A stretch of 11,595 nt of DNA from Acidobacteriaceae bacterium (GTDB lineage: Bacteria; Acidobacteriota; Terriglobia; Terriglobales; Acidobacteriaceae), in assembly GCA_003156495.1 (NCBI GenBank), contig PMHC01000114.1, forward strand, positions 916-12,510. The letters are read 5' to 3'. Made by a program: the position numbers and the translations under genes. Positions 5,737 through 11,595 of this stretch are shown here, in pieces. Under the pieces are notes generated by a model that did no database searches, was not told the origin of the DNA, and worked only from the letters and a program-made list of their open reading frames with translations. Within the stretch, counting starts at the first letter, position 1, and each line of letters starts with the position of its first letter.

Positions 5737-6870
5737 GCGTCCACTCAGCCCCAGCGCTCTCACCACGGCCTCGTCGACGCGCGCCGGTTGGCCGTCCTGC
5801 TTGGAAACAACGCCGAAACCGCCGCGATAATCCCACATCGCCCAACCGATGCCGTCGGCCTCGAAGGCCGTGCGCACATCGCGAATCCAGTTCTCGCGCG
5901 AAACCGCGTCAGCGTAGTTGCGATACGCGCCGAATTCATTGCAGATCAGCGGTACATGCCGCTCCCGCGCCCAAGCGGCCGCCTCGTCGATCAGCAGCCG
6001 TATATGCCGCGCGTCCCAGTTGTCGAGCCAGTACTCCTCCAACTGATAGCGATCGGCGGCATTGGGAACCTGCGCCAGCAGCGTCTGCATGCCGGCGGCC
6101 GTCGCCGGATAAGAAATCGAATGCGTGTAGCTCCACCACGACAGCCCCCAACTGGCGCCCTGATGGGTAAACGCGTGCGGCTCGTAAAAATGGAAGTTGT
6201 AGATCACATTACCGTCGGCCAGCGGCTCCTGCGCCAGCAGATCGCTCAAATTGGACCAATCGGCTCCAGTTGCAATCAGCGTGTGGCGAGGCGCCTCCTG
6301 CCGGATGGCCGCGGCCACGTGCGCCTGGATGCCCGCCCAGCGATAGGCGTCACTCACCTCCGGCTCATTGAGAATCTCGAAAAAGACCCGTTCCGGATCA
6401 CGCGCGGCGTAGTGGCGCGCCAGTTTGCGCCAGAGCATCGTGAACTGCTCCACGGCGTTGTCGCTGCTGCGCAACTGCTGCTTGTAGCTGTCGGTAGGAT
6501 GCAGATCGATCTCCACCGCCAAACCGTCGGCCAGCATCGTATCGACCGCACGATCCAGGCGGGCGACATAGTCGCTGCACAGACCATCTGCTCCTCGCGG
6601 ATACTGCTCCAGCGCGCCGGCGTCAATGCCGAGCCGCACATGATCGAAGCCTAGCCGCGCCATCAGGGCGATGTCCTGAGCGTCTGTGTAGCGGTTGGTA
6701 CGCGCCGCCGAATAGTCGCCCGACTGCGCGAACCACTCCGAGGCGTTAATGCCATGCCGCAGATGCTCCGCGCGCGCAAAAGCCGTCTCCACGCCAACCG
6801 CGCGCGTCTGCGCTCCAGCCGTTGCGGCCACGGCCAGCAACACGGCCATACAGCCTAACTTCAATCGCAT
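5734..6870 (-). CDS. Secreted glycoside hydrolase family 5 (cellulase-like)
   Basis: This is a 378-aa protein with a signal peptide at 1-21 (MRLKLGCMAVLLAVAATAGA), then a TIM-barrel GH5 domain. The key residues are visible: R79 (HVRLGID), the acid/base pair N168-E169 in ILNEPE, H227 and Y229 in NFHFYEPHAFTHQG, the nucleophile E312 in CNEFGAY, and the substrate-stacking W346 in GWAMWDYRGGFG. The family cleaves beta-1,4 glucans, mannans and related glycans with retention; which substrate applies here cannot be read. No carbohydrate-binding module is present. The frame is open upstream to 7038, through the M23 terminator, so the long form is not real. AGGAGG at 6882-6877 directly touches the ATG at 6876 but is six bases from the ATG at 6870, which I therefore choose. 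The stop codon lies in the end of the palindromic element. Confidence 0.92.
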   Translation of the reverse strand: MRLKLGCMAVLLAVAATAGAQTRAVGVETAFARAEHLRHGINASEWFAQSGDYSAARTNRYTDAQDIALMARLGFDHVRLGIDAGALEQYPRGADGLCSDYVARLDRAVDTMLADGLAVEIDLHPTDSYKQQLRSSDNAVEQFTMLWRKLARHYAARDPERVFFEILNEPEVSDAYRWAGIQAHVAAAIRQEAPRHTLIATGADWSNLSDLLAQEPLADGNVIYNFHFYEPHAFTHQGASWGLSWWSYTHSISYPATAAGMQTLLAQVPNAADRYQLEEYWLDNWDARHIRLLIDEAAAWARERHVPLICNEFGAYRNYADAVSRENWIRDVRTAFEADGIGWAMWDYRGGFGVVSKQDGQPARVDEAVVRALGLSGR

Positions 6871-6884
6871 TTGCATCCTCCTGA

Positions 6885-6925
6885 AATCGAACATGCAGGA
6901 ATCAAACATGCAGGAATCGAATATG
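6885..6925 (-). repeat. 15-bp tandem repeat in the leader of the GH5 gene
   Basis: On the plus strand AATCGAACATGCAGG (6885-6899) and AATCAAACATGCAGG (6900-6914) are followed by a partial AATCGAATATG (6915-6925). The two full units differ at one position. The array lies directly upstream of the AGGAGG of the GH5 gene and would fill most of its untranslated leader. Confidence 0.85.
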
Positions 6926-6931
6926 GGCCTA

Positions 6932-6940
6932 ACCATACCA
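6932..6940 (-). promoter_or_regulatory. Possible extended -10 promoter of the GH5 gene
   Basis: On the minus strand TGG-TATGGT spans 6940-6932. An extended -10 element would start transcription near 6925, at the edge of the 15-bp tandem array, and give a leader of about 55 bases. No -35 box is seen at proper spacing. Confidence 0.3.
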
Positions 6941-6965
6941 CCTGAGCACTTACCCGGCCGCCCAC

Positions 6966-6990
6966 AAAAAAGCTCCCGTCGCCGGGAGCT
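6966..6990 (-). terminator. Intrinsic terminator of the M23 peptidase gene
   Basis: AGCTCCCG (6971-6978) and CGGGAGCT (6983-6990) form a perfect 8-bp GC-rich stem with a 4-base loop. On the minus strand it is followed by a T-run (A run at 6966-6970 on plus). It begins 23 bases after the peptidase stop at 7013, in the correct orientation, and insulates the GH5 gene downstream. Confidence 0.9.
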
Positions 6991-7012
6991 CTCTTGAGGC
7001 TTGAAAGCGATT

Positions 7013-7981
7013 TTATTTGCCCGGCGAGTAGCTTGCATCCAGATTCGCCGCCTGCGCGTAGGTCATGCGCAAATACTTGTGCGGATTGACCGGCACATTG
7101 TGCACGCGCACCTCGTAATGAAGGTGCGGGCCTGTCGCGCGGCCCGTCTGGCCCACGTAGCCGATCACTTGACCACGCGTAACGTGCTGACCGGAAAATA
7201 CGGCAATTGCGGAGAGATGGCCGTAGACGGTCAGCAATCCGTGGCCGTGATCGAGCACCACCTGACGGCCGTAGCCGGCGCCCAGCTCGGCTCCAGTCGC
7301 CTCGCCATCGGCGGTGGCGCGCACCGGCGTGCCGGTGGGTGCGTCGATGTCAATGCCCGAGTGAAAGGCACCTTCGCCGTTGATTGGATCCTCGCGCTGA
7401 CCGAAGCTGGAAGCCACGCGGCCTTCAATCGGCCACATCGATGGCGCGTCGGCCAGTTCCTTCCAGTCGCCGGAGAAGTTCGCGCTCAGGCCGCCTTCCA
7501 GCGCGCGGGAAACACGGCCGGAAAGCGCCTCGGAACGTAAAGCATAAAAAAGGTCGACCGAGCTGGCCACCTGCTGCTGGCTCACATCGTCGGCCTGCGT
7601 TAAGGCCGGCTGCACCGGCGCGGCCGCCGCATCGCTGGCCTGTGCGTGCTTGGCGTTGTTCTGCCGCAGTCCGTAGAGCGCCGTCACCTCGTTGGCCAAC
7701 GCGCCCAGTGAAGCCACCTGCACGCTGCGGTTGTGCGCGATCGCGGCCATCTCCTGATAGTTTTTGCGCAAGGTCTCGCGCTCGGCGCGCACCTGATTGT
7801 AGCTTTCCGTCTTCAACAGCATCCGCGTATACGATCCCGCCAATCCGACAATCGTGAAGGCACCAACGATCGCCGCCGCCACAAAGCCATAGGCATAGCG
7901 CAACGGAATCGAAACCTTCCGTAGCTGCCCATCTTCGTCTCTGGCGACAAACAGGATGTAAAAACGCTTACGTAATATCAT
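7013..7981 (-). CDS. Membrane-anchored M23/LytM-family peptidase
   Basis: This is a 322-aa protein. A short basic N-terminus precedes one TM helix at about 30-50, with the rest probably outside the inner membrane. A coiled-coil-like region follows (about 57-105). An Ala/Gln-rich linker spans about 110-140. The LytM domain covers about 185-302: the first zinc site HSGIDID with H207 and D211, YGHL (H255), and GPHLHYEV with H286/H288. All catalytic and zinc residues are present, so it is probably an active peptidoglycan endopeptidase rather than a degenerate EnvC/NlpD-type activator. Members with this layout act in cell-wall remodelling or division. The TTG at 7990 is an alternative start; ATG 7981 is preferred because GAGGA lies nine bases before it. 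It ends at a strong terminator. Confidence 0.92.
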   Translation of the reverse strand: MILRKRFYILFVARDEDGQLRKVSIPLRYAYGFVAAAIVGAFTIVGLAGSYTRMLLKTESYNQVRAERETLRKNYQEMAAIAHNRSVQVASLGALANEVTALYGLRQNNAKHAQASDAAAAPVQPALTQADDVSQQQVASSVDLFYALRSEALSGRVSRALEGGLSANFSGDWKELADAPSMWPIEGRVASSFGQREDPINGEGAFHSGIDIDAPTGTPVRATADGEATGAELGAGYGRQVVLDHGHGLLTVYGHLSAIAVFSGQHVTRGQVIGYVGQTGRATGPHLHYEVRVHNVPVNPHKYLRMTYAQAANLDASYSPGK

Positions 7982-8331
7982 TGCCTGCAATCCTCAGCAA
8001 TTTCTCGTTGCAACGCAAAATGACTTCGGGGGGAACGTCCGTTATACGCGAGCCTGCTGGCCCACACATATTCTTCTAGCCCTGGCGGAGCTGATCCGAA
8101 AACGCTCACTCAGAGTAACAGAGTGTCCAACGCCGGGTCAATGAAAGAACGGCTCCGAAACAGAGGCGGTCCCTAAATGGTTTTAAGCCTTTACGCCGCG
8201 GGATCAAGGAGAATATAGCCAATAAGATCAGCAACTTGCCAAGTCCCGAGAAGGGACTACGCAGGCGAAACCATGGCGCGCGCCCCCCATCCGCCGAACC
8301 GGTTTCTCCCGCCGGATCGAGCGCCGTATCT
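7982..8331. other. 350-base intergenic region upstream of the M23 gene and thiL
   Basis: I find no protein gene or tRNA here. It separates two divergent genes and should hold both promoters. TATAAC at 8046-8041 (minus) is a possible -10 for the M23 gene, but no -35 matches. CACTC-N9-GAGTG at 8107-8125 is an operator-like dyad. AGTCCC-GAGAA-GGGACT at 8242-8258 is a perfect 6-bp hairpin. I checked by eye for TPP, c-di-GMP and cobalamin riboswitch cores and found none. The thiL frame is open from 8236, but residues before 8344 do not resemble ThiL. Confidence 0.5.
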
Positions 8332-8337
8332 TATTCT
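8332..8337 (+). promoter_or_regulatory. -10 box (TATTCT) giving a probable leaderless thiL transcript
   Basis: TATTCT ends six bases before the ATG at 8344 and no Shine-Dalgarno lies between them. This is the same spacing as at 847-852 and nearly that at 4941-4946. No clear -35 is present at 16-18 bases upstream. Confidence 0.45.
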
Positions 8338-8343
8338 CTAAAC

Positions 8344-9417
8344 ATGCCCTCCGCACCCAGCCGAAAAAAAACCGCCCATCCAAGCAAACTTGGCGAACTG
8401 GGCGAACTTGCGCTTTTAGATCGAATTCGCCTCCGCGCCGCGCAAACGCCGCACTCCGGCCTCCCATTGGGCATCGGCGACGACTGCGCGCTGCTTCGCC
8501 TCCGTCCGGGCGAAGAACTGGCCGTCACCACCGATCTCTCCATTGCCGGCCGCCACTTCCGCCTCGACTGGCACTCGCCCGAATCGGTTGGCCACCGCAC
8601 GCTGGCTCGGGGCTTAAGCGATCTGGCCGCCATGGGCGCGCGCCCGGTCGCCGCCTTTCTCTCCCTGGGGCTGCCGCGCGAGCTGGTCCAAAGCGCCCGA
8701 GGGCAAGCGCCCTGGGTCGAGCGCTTTCTGGACGGCCTGTTGGCACTGGCCGGCGCGCATCGCACACCGCTGGCGGGAGGCGATCTGGCCGAATCGCCGC
8801 TGGCTGTCGCCGATATTGTTTTGGCCGGCGCGGTCCGCCACGGACAAGCTCTGTTGCGCTCCGGCGCGCATCCCGGCGACCGGCTCTACGTTACCGGCCA
8901 TCTGGGCGGAGCCGCCGCGGGACTCGAACGGCTGGCGCAGTTGGCCGGAGCAGAACAAAAATCGCACTTCCGGCCGCCGCGCATTTCCAAATCTCAGGCA
9001 TCGCTTCTTGCGCCGCACCTTTATCCGCAACCACGCCTGGCGCAAGGCCAATGGCTGGTACGCCACAAGCTGGCCACGGCGGCCATCGACCTCAGCGACG
9101 GCCTTTCGACCGATCTGGCGCATCTGTGCGCCGCCTCGGGCGTGATCGCCGAAATCGACGCCACCACGCTGCCGCTTCATCCCAATGCAACCCTGGCCCA
9201 GGCGCTGCACGGCGGCGAGGACTACGAACTGCTCTTCGCCGCACCGGCCGAAGCGCGGCTGCCGCGCTCGATCGGCGGCGTGGCCCTCACGCCCATCGGC
9301 CGCCTGCTCCGCCCACGCAAGAACACGCCGCCGATCACACTGCTCACGACGGAGGGACCGCTCGCCCTAACGCCGCAGGGCTGGCAGCATTTTTCCACCA
9401 GCGCTTTTCAAAAATAA
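8344..9417 (+). CDS. thiL: Thiamine-monophosphate kinase
   Basis: This is a 357-aa protein of the PurM/ThiL superfamily; typical ThiL is about 320-350 aa. It phosphorylates thiamine monophosphate to the active cofactor thiamine diphosphate with ATP in the cytoplasm, the last step of the pathway. Family signatures appear in order: KLGELGE (15-21), GIGDDCA (43-49, Mg-binding), TTDLSIAGRHF (62-72), LARGLSDLAAMGA (88-99), LAGGDLAES (143-151), RSGAHPGDRLYVTG (172-185), AAIDLSDGLSTDLAHL (246-261) and GGEDYELLF (290-298). The ATG at 8344 places GELGE near the N-terminus as in homologues; the upstream extension to 8236 does not resemble the family. A short insert of about 20 residues near 205-225 (SHFRPPRISKSQ) is not part of the core motifs. 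It is convergent with the PP2C gene; no other thi genes are in the window. Confidence 0.95.
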   Translation: MPSAPSRKKTAHPSKLGELGELALLDRIRLRAAQTPHSGLPLGIGDDCALLRLRPGEELAVTTDLSIAGRHFRLDWHSPESVGHRTLARGLSDLAAMGARPVAAFLSLGLPRELVQSARGQAPWVERFLDGLLALAGAHRTPLAGGDLAESPLAVADIVLAGAVRHGQALLRSGAHPGDRLYVTGHLGGAAAGLERLAQLAGAEQKSHFRPPRISKSQASLLAPHLYPQPRLAQGQWLVRHKLATAAIDLSDGLSTDLAHLCAASGVIAEIDATTLPLHPNATLAQALHGGEDYELLFAAPAEARLPRSIGGVALTPIGRLLRPRKNTPPITLLTTEGPLALTPQGWQHFSTSAFQK

Positions 9418-9496
9418 GTTTTCCGCTGTGGGTTGGAAAAGCGACTGCTCACTTTACAGCGATTGTGAAAATCAAGCCTCGCTTCCCGCCCCAAGC

Positions 9497-10234
9497 TCAA
9501 CCCTCGGCGCGGACCAGAAGACAGGTGATGTTGTCGTTGCCGCCAGCGTAGTTGGCGGCATCGCGCAGCCGCTTGCAGAGTTCGGCCGGCGGCAGCGCGG
9601 GATCGAGCAGGGCGGCGATCTTCTCGTCGGAGAGTTCACGGGTAAGGCCGTCGGAACAAAGCAGGAAAAGATCGCCTGAAGCGATCTCCAGTTCGAAAGC
9701 ATCGGCGGTAACCGAGCTTTGCGTGCCCAAGGCACGGGTAATCACATTGCGCAAGGGCGAACGCAGCGCCTCGGCGCGGCTCAGATGGCCCAGGCGCACC
9801 TGCTCGTCGATCAGCGAGTGGTCGAGCGTAATCTGTTCGAACTGGGAGCCACGCATCCGGTAGCCGCGGCTGTCGCCGACATTGACCATCCAGGCGCGGC
9901 CATCTTCCACCAACAGGGCCACCAGCGTGGTGCCCATGCCGCGCAGGTTGCGGCTGCGCTGCGCGCGGGAGTAGATCGAGCGATTGGCGGCGGCAACGGC
10001 ATCTTCGGCATCGTCCAGCAGCGAACGGCTTCCGTCGCGGCCGGTAAGCAAACGCATCGTCTCGTCCACAGCCAAAGAGCTGGCAATCTCGCCGGCGGCC
10101 GCCCCACCCATGCCGTCGCAAACCACATACACGCCCTGCTCGACGGAAAACCCGAAGGCGTCCTCGTTGGCGGGGCGCTTACGACCGCGGTCGGTAACCG
10201 CGGCCGCCGTACAGTGAACGACAACCGTTGGCAA
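9497..10234 (-). CDS. PP2C-family serine/threonine protein phosphatase
   Basis: This is a 245-aa protein, the size of a single bacterial PP2C (PrpC/Stp) domain. These Mg/Mn-dependent phosphatases reverse Hanks-type Ser/Thr kinases in the cytoplasm. The motifs are complete: RPANEDAF (20-27), VVCDGMGGAAAGEIAS (38-52, metal-binding D40/G41), GMGTTLVAL (99-107), VNVGDSRGYR (118-127), LLCSDGLTREL (191-201, D195) and GGNDNITCLL (231-240, D234). No TM helix or extra domain is present. The start codon is TTG at 10234: an in-frame TAA lies 24 bases upstream and no ATG or GTG occurs before the first motif. GGGGGG about five bases before the TTG may act as a ribosome site. No kinase gene is adjacent, so its substrate is unknown. 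It is transcribed toward thiL, with 79 bases between the two stops. Confidence 0.93.
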   Translation of the reverse strand: MPTVVVHCTAAAVTDRGRKRPANEDAFGFSVEQGVYVVCDGMGGAAAGEIASSLAVDETMRLLTGRDGSRSLLDDAEDAVAAANRSIYSRAQRSRNLRGMGTTLVALLVEDGRAWMVNVGDSRGYRMRGSQFEQITLDHSLIDEQVRLGHLSRAEALRSPLRNVITRALGTQSSVTADAFELEIASGDLFLLCSDGLTRELSDEKIAALLDPALPPAELCKRLRDAANYAGGNDNITCLLVRAEG

Positions 10235-10372
10235 GTGAACCCCCCGACGCCCAGTTTACCGGAAAAGCGGCGGACGAGAGGCCGGAAAGAGAATAGGACC
10301 TGGAGAGAAATAGCCCGACAAGGAATAAAGCCGGATTGGGAAACAAGCGGCACCTTTGCAGCGCGGGTCTTC

Positions 10373-10488
10373 TAGAGCATTTTTACCCATTCTGTAGAGT
10401 GCCGAATGGTGCTGAAGGTTGCCGTTCACTGATCTTCGCGTCAACTCGGCGATCCTGAGTTCTATACACTATGGGTAAAAATGCTCTA
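10373..10488. mobile_element. MITE-like palindrome-ended repeat, copy 2 (116 bp)
   Basis: This copy carries the same 15-bp terminal inverted repeat as copy 1 (5620-5736). Here the perfect arms extend to 18 bases, TAGAGCATTTTTACCCAT and its complement. The bases next to the arms differ between copies but remain paired within each, which suggests selection for, or mechanism-linked preservation of, the inverted repeat. The interior includes the conserved blocks GTGCTGAAGGTTGCCG and TTCGCGTCAACTC. It lies between the end of the propeller-like gene (10564) and the start of the PP2C gene (10234), both minus strand. The 5-base flanks (TCTTC and ACCGG) show no duplication other than the TA ends. Confidence 0.8.
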
Positions 10489-10549
10489 ACCGGCTATCGT
10501 GCGACTCTCCTGCCCCGCACCAACTCAACAGCAAAGGCCGAGCCCCCCC

Positions 10550-10570
10550 AAAAAAATACGCGGCTACCGC
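10550..10570 (-). terminator. Possible intrinsic terminator at the end of the propeller-like gene
   Basis: On the minus strand GCGG-TAG-CCGC forms a 4-bp stem with the TAG stop codon in its loop. It is followed by GTA and a run of seven T (A run at 10550-10556 on plus). The stem is short, so termination may be weak. A run of seven C adjoins the A run on the plus strand. Confidence 0.45.
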
Positions 10571-11595
10571 TCATGCGCCGAAGCGGCGGGCAAGGCTGGC
10601 GGCGCGCCCAGTTCGAAAATCTGGATTGCACCGGCATTGAGCAGCGCCACGCGCCGGCCCGAAGGCGAGATGGCGACGTTGCCTCCCGCATCGAGAATCG
10701 GGCTCAGCGGCGAAACCAGCGCGATATCGCCCGTGGCTGAATCGAAGACCGTCACCGACTGCTCCTTCACATCCTCGGCGCCGATCGGAGCAAAGGAATC
10801 AATACTATGGCTGATGTCGAGCGTCGCCAGAGCCAGCCGCTGCCCGTTGAGCCCCACCGTCAGTTGCGGCCAGACCGCGGTCGACGGCGTCTGCGCCTTC
10901 CAAAGCCTCCGACCGGCGGTCGTCATCGCCGTCAGCCAGCTTTCGCCGTAAGGACCGCAGCCAATGGCCAGAATCAGATTGTCGGTAATAAAGTTGTCGT
11001 CGGGCATGCACGTCGATTCCACGCCGCCCAGCATCCGGCTGCCGCCGGTAAAGTAATCCAGATTGAGCATCCAGTTCATTCCCTGCCCACGCAGGCCTTC
11101 CAGATAGCCTTCGGAATTGATCGACAGGTGAACGGCCGAGCGGGCGCGGCTCACCAGCAAAAGCTGCCCGGTCGTGCGGCGCAAAATGCGCACCACCAGA
11201 TCGCCATCGGCCGAAGCCGCCTCGTCCGCCTCGGCCGAAGCCGAGGCGTTTTTTTGCTTGGCGACCGGCTCATGCGAGTTGGTAACCAGAAGCTGCTGGC
11301 CGGGATCGAACTCCACATCGAGCAATGAACCGGGAAAGTCGAATAGCGACTTCATAGCCAGCGAAGCACCGCCCTCGAAAAGGCTGTTGCGGTCGCGCAG
11401 CAAAAAGCGGCCGCCCTGGAGCATCCAGAGATAGCGCACGCGATCGTGAACGGTCCATGTGTCCTGCGCCTGAACCGTTCCGCCCGGCAGCGCCAGAACC
11501 ACGGCGCGGATGCGGCGCTCGCCGCCGGCATCGCTGCCGGACGGGTCGCGATGCAGCAATCCCGGCACGCGGAAGGTGAACAGCAGCCGGTTTTC
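10564..11595 (-). CDS. Propeller-like protein of unknown function, 3' part (start beyond right edge)
   Basis: The frame is open from the right edge (first codons give ENRLLFTFRVPGLLHRD) to the TAG at 10564, 343 codons, so the start lies outside. A GTG at 11568 is in frame but is internal, since coding character continues upstream. The protein shows repeated beta-strand-like stretches ending in polar turns, such as RYLWMLQGGRFLLRDRNSLF, LLDVEFDPGQQLLVTN, NVAISPSGRRVALLN and SVTVFDSATGDIALVSP. These resemble WD40/YVTN-type propeller blades. An Ala/Glu/Asp low-complexity stretch (NASASAEADEAASADGD) interrupts it. A central CMPDDNF...CGPYGESW region holds two Cys that could form a disulphide if the protein is exported. 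Signal peptide and enzyme motifs are not visible in this part. No function can be assigned. Confidence 0.7.
   Translation of the reverse strand, partial: ENRLLFTFRVPGLLHRDPSGSDAGGERRIRAVVLALPGGTVQAQDTWTVHDRVRYLWMLQGGRFLLRDRNSLFEGGASLAMKSLFDFPGSLLDVEFDPGQQLLVTNSHEPVAKQKNASASAEADEAASADGDLVVRILRRTTGQLLLVSRARSAVHLSINSEGYLEGLRGQGMNWMLNLDYFTGGSRMLGGVESTCMPDDNFITDNLILAIGCGPYGESWLTAMTTAGRRLWKAQTPSTAVWPQLTVGLNGQRLALATLDISHSIDSFAPIGAEDVKEQSVTVFDSATGDIALVSPLSPILDAGGNVAISPSGRRVALLNAGAIQIFELGAPPALPAASAHER
11227..11255 (+). terminator. Terminator-like hairpin inside the propeller-like gene, opposite strand
   Basis: CGCCTCGGC (11227-11235), loop CGAA, and GCCGAGGCG (11240-11248) form a perfect 9-bp GC-rich stem. 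It is followed directly by seven T (11249-11255) on the plus strand. The structure is antisense to the coding gene, where it encodes the low-complexity KKNASASAEAD-type segment. It would stop antisense transcription if there is any, or could be a by-product of codon use. Confidence 0.5.

Noticed and set aside
5788..6654. Plus-strand open frame of 288 codons
   Set aside because: It is the shadow of the GH5 gene, whose catalytic motifs are unambiguous on the minus strand.
6871..7038. N-terminal extension of the GH5 frame to 7038
   Set aside because: It would run through the M23 terminator and the tandem repeats. The signal peptide and ribosome site place the start at 6870.
8236..8343. N-terminal extension of the ThiL frame
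   Set aside because: The residues encoded are unlike ThiL, and the -10 box and normal N-terminus support 8344.
8230..8343. Possible c-di-GMP-I, TPP or cobalamin riboswitch before thiL
   Set aside because: The hairpin followed by ACGCA superficially recalls the c-di-GMP-I core, but the GCAAAGCC and paired P1 elements are missing. No TPP or cobalamin core motif was found.
9419..9440. TTTTCC / GGAAAA inverted repeat after thiL as a terminator
   Set aside because: The stem is AT-rich with a 10-base loop and no T-run after it on either strand, so it is too weak to call.
9719..10375. Plus-strand open frame of 218 codons
   Set aside because: It is the shadow of the PP2C gene, which has every family motif on the minus strand.
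1..11595. Defence island, CRISPR array, prophage or biosynthetic cluster
   Set aside because: No repeats with regular spacers, no nucleases, integrases, toxin-antitoxin pairs or synthase genes are visible. The genes are housekeeping or envelope functions.

Overview
The window looks like chromosomal DNA of a GC-rich member of the Acidobacteriota (Terriglobia-like). The clues are a Gln/Gly-rich exported protein with WxPGYW repeats, a secreted protein with a carboxypeptidase-regulatory-like fold, a HrcA/CIRCE-type groES promoter, and a mix of Shine-Dalgarno genes with genes that appear to be leaderless. This assignment is inference; there is no rRNA or species-level marker here.

Layout, left to right. 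(1) The 5' part of groES runs off the left edge on the minus strand. Its sigma70-like promoter and an overlapping CIRCE operator lie about 150-200 bases upstream. (2) A small membrane protein (minus) is divergent from a two-gene unit (plus): a secreted beta-sandwich protein and an SDR oxidoreductase joined by a GTGA stop/start overlap, ending at a perfect bidirectional terminator. (3) Two minus-strand exported-protein genes follow: the WxPGYW/Gln-Gly repeat protein and a probable outer-membrane beta-barrel. (4) Thymidylate kinase (plus) converges on a secreted GH5 glycosidase (minus), with a 117-bp palindrome-ended element between them. (5) A membrane-anchored M23/LytM peptidase (minus) is separated from the GH5 gene by a terminator. 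(6) After a 350-base non-coding stretch come thiamine-monophosphate kinase (plus) and a convergent PP2C phosphatase (minus). (7) A second copy of the palindromic element is followed by the 3' part of a propeller-like protein that runs off the right edge (minus).

The genes do not form one pathway. Housekeeping functions (groES, tmk, thiL) are interspersed with cell-envelope or secreted proteins (barrel, repeat protein, glycosidase, LytM peptidase) and one regulatory phosphatase. I see no defence system, CRISPR array, integrase or phage module.

The most notable non-coding feature is the repeated element at 5620-5736 and 10373-10488. The two copies are about 86% identical by hand alignment, end in a 15-bp perfect inverted repeat and are bounded by TA. 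They look like a MITE or similar non-autonomous palindromic repeat. Copy 1 sits exactly in the stop codons of two convergent genes and can be explained as a TA-targeted insertion into a shared CTAG that left both proteins intact. Other points of interest are the CIRCE/promoter architecture, three genes with a TAnnnT box 6-7 bases before the start codon, a 15-bp tandem repeat in the GH5 leader, and an antisense terminator-like hairpin inside the last gene.
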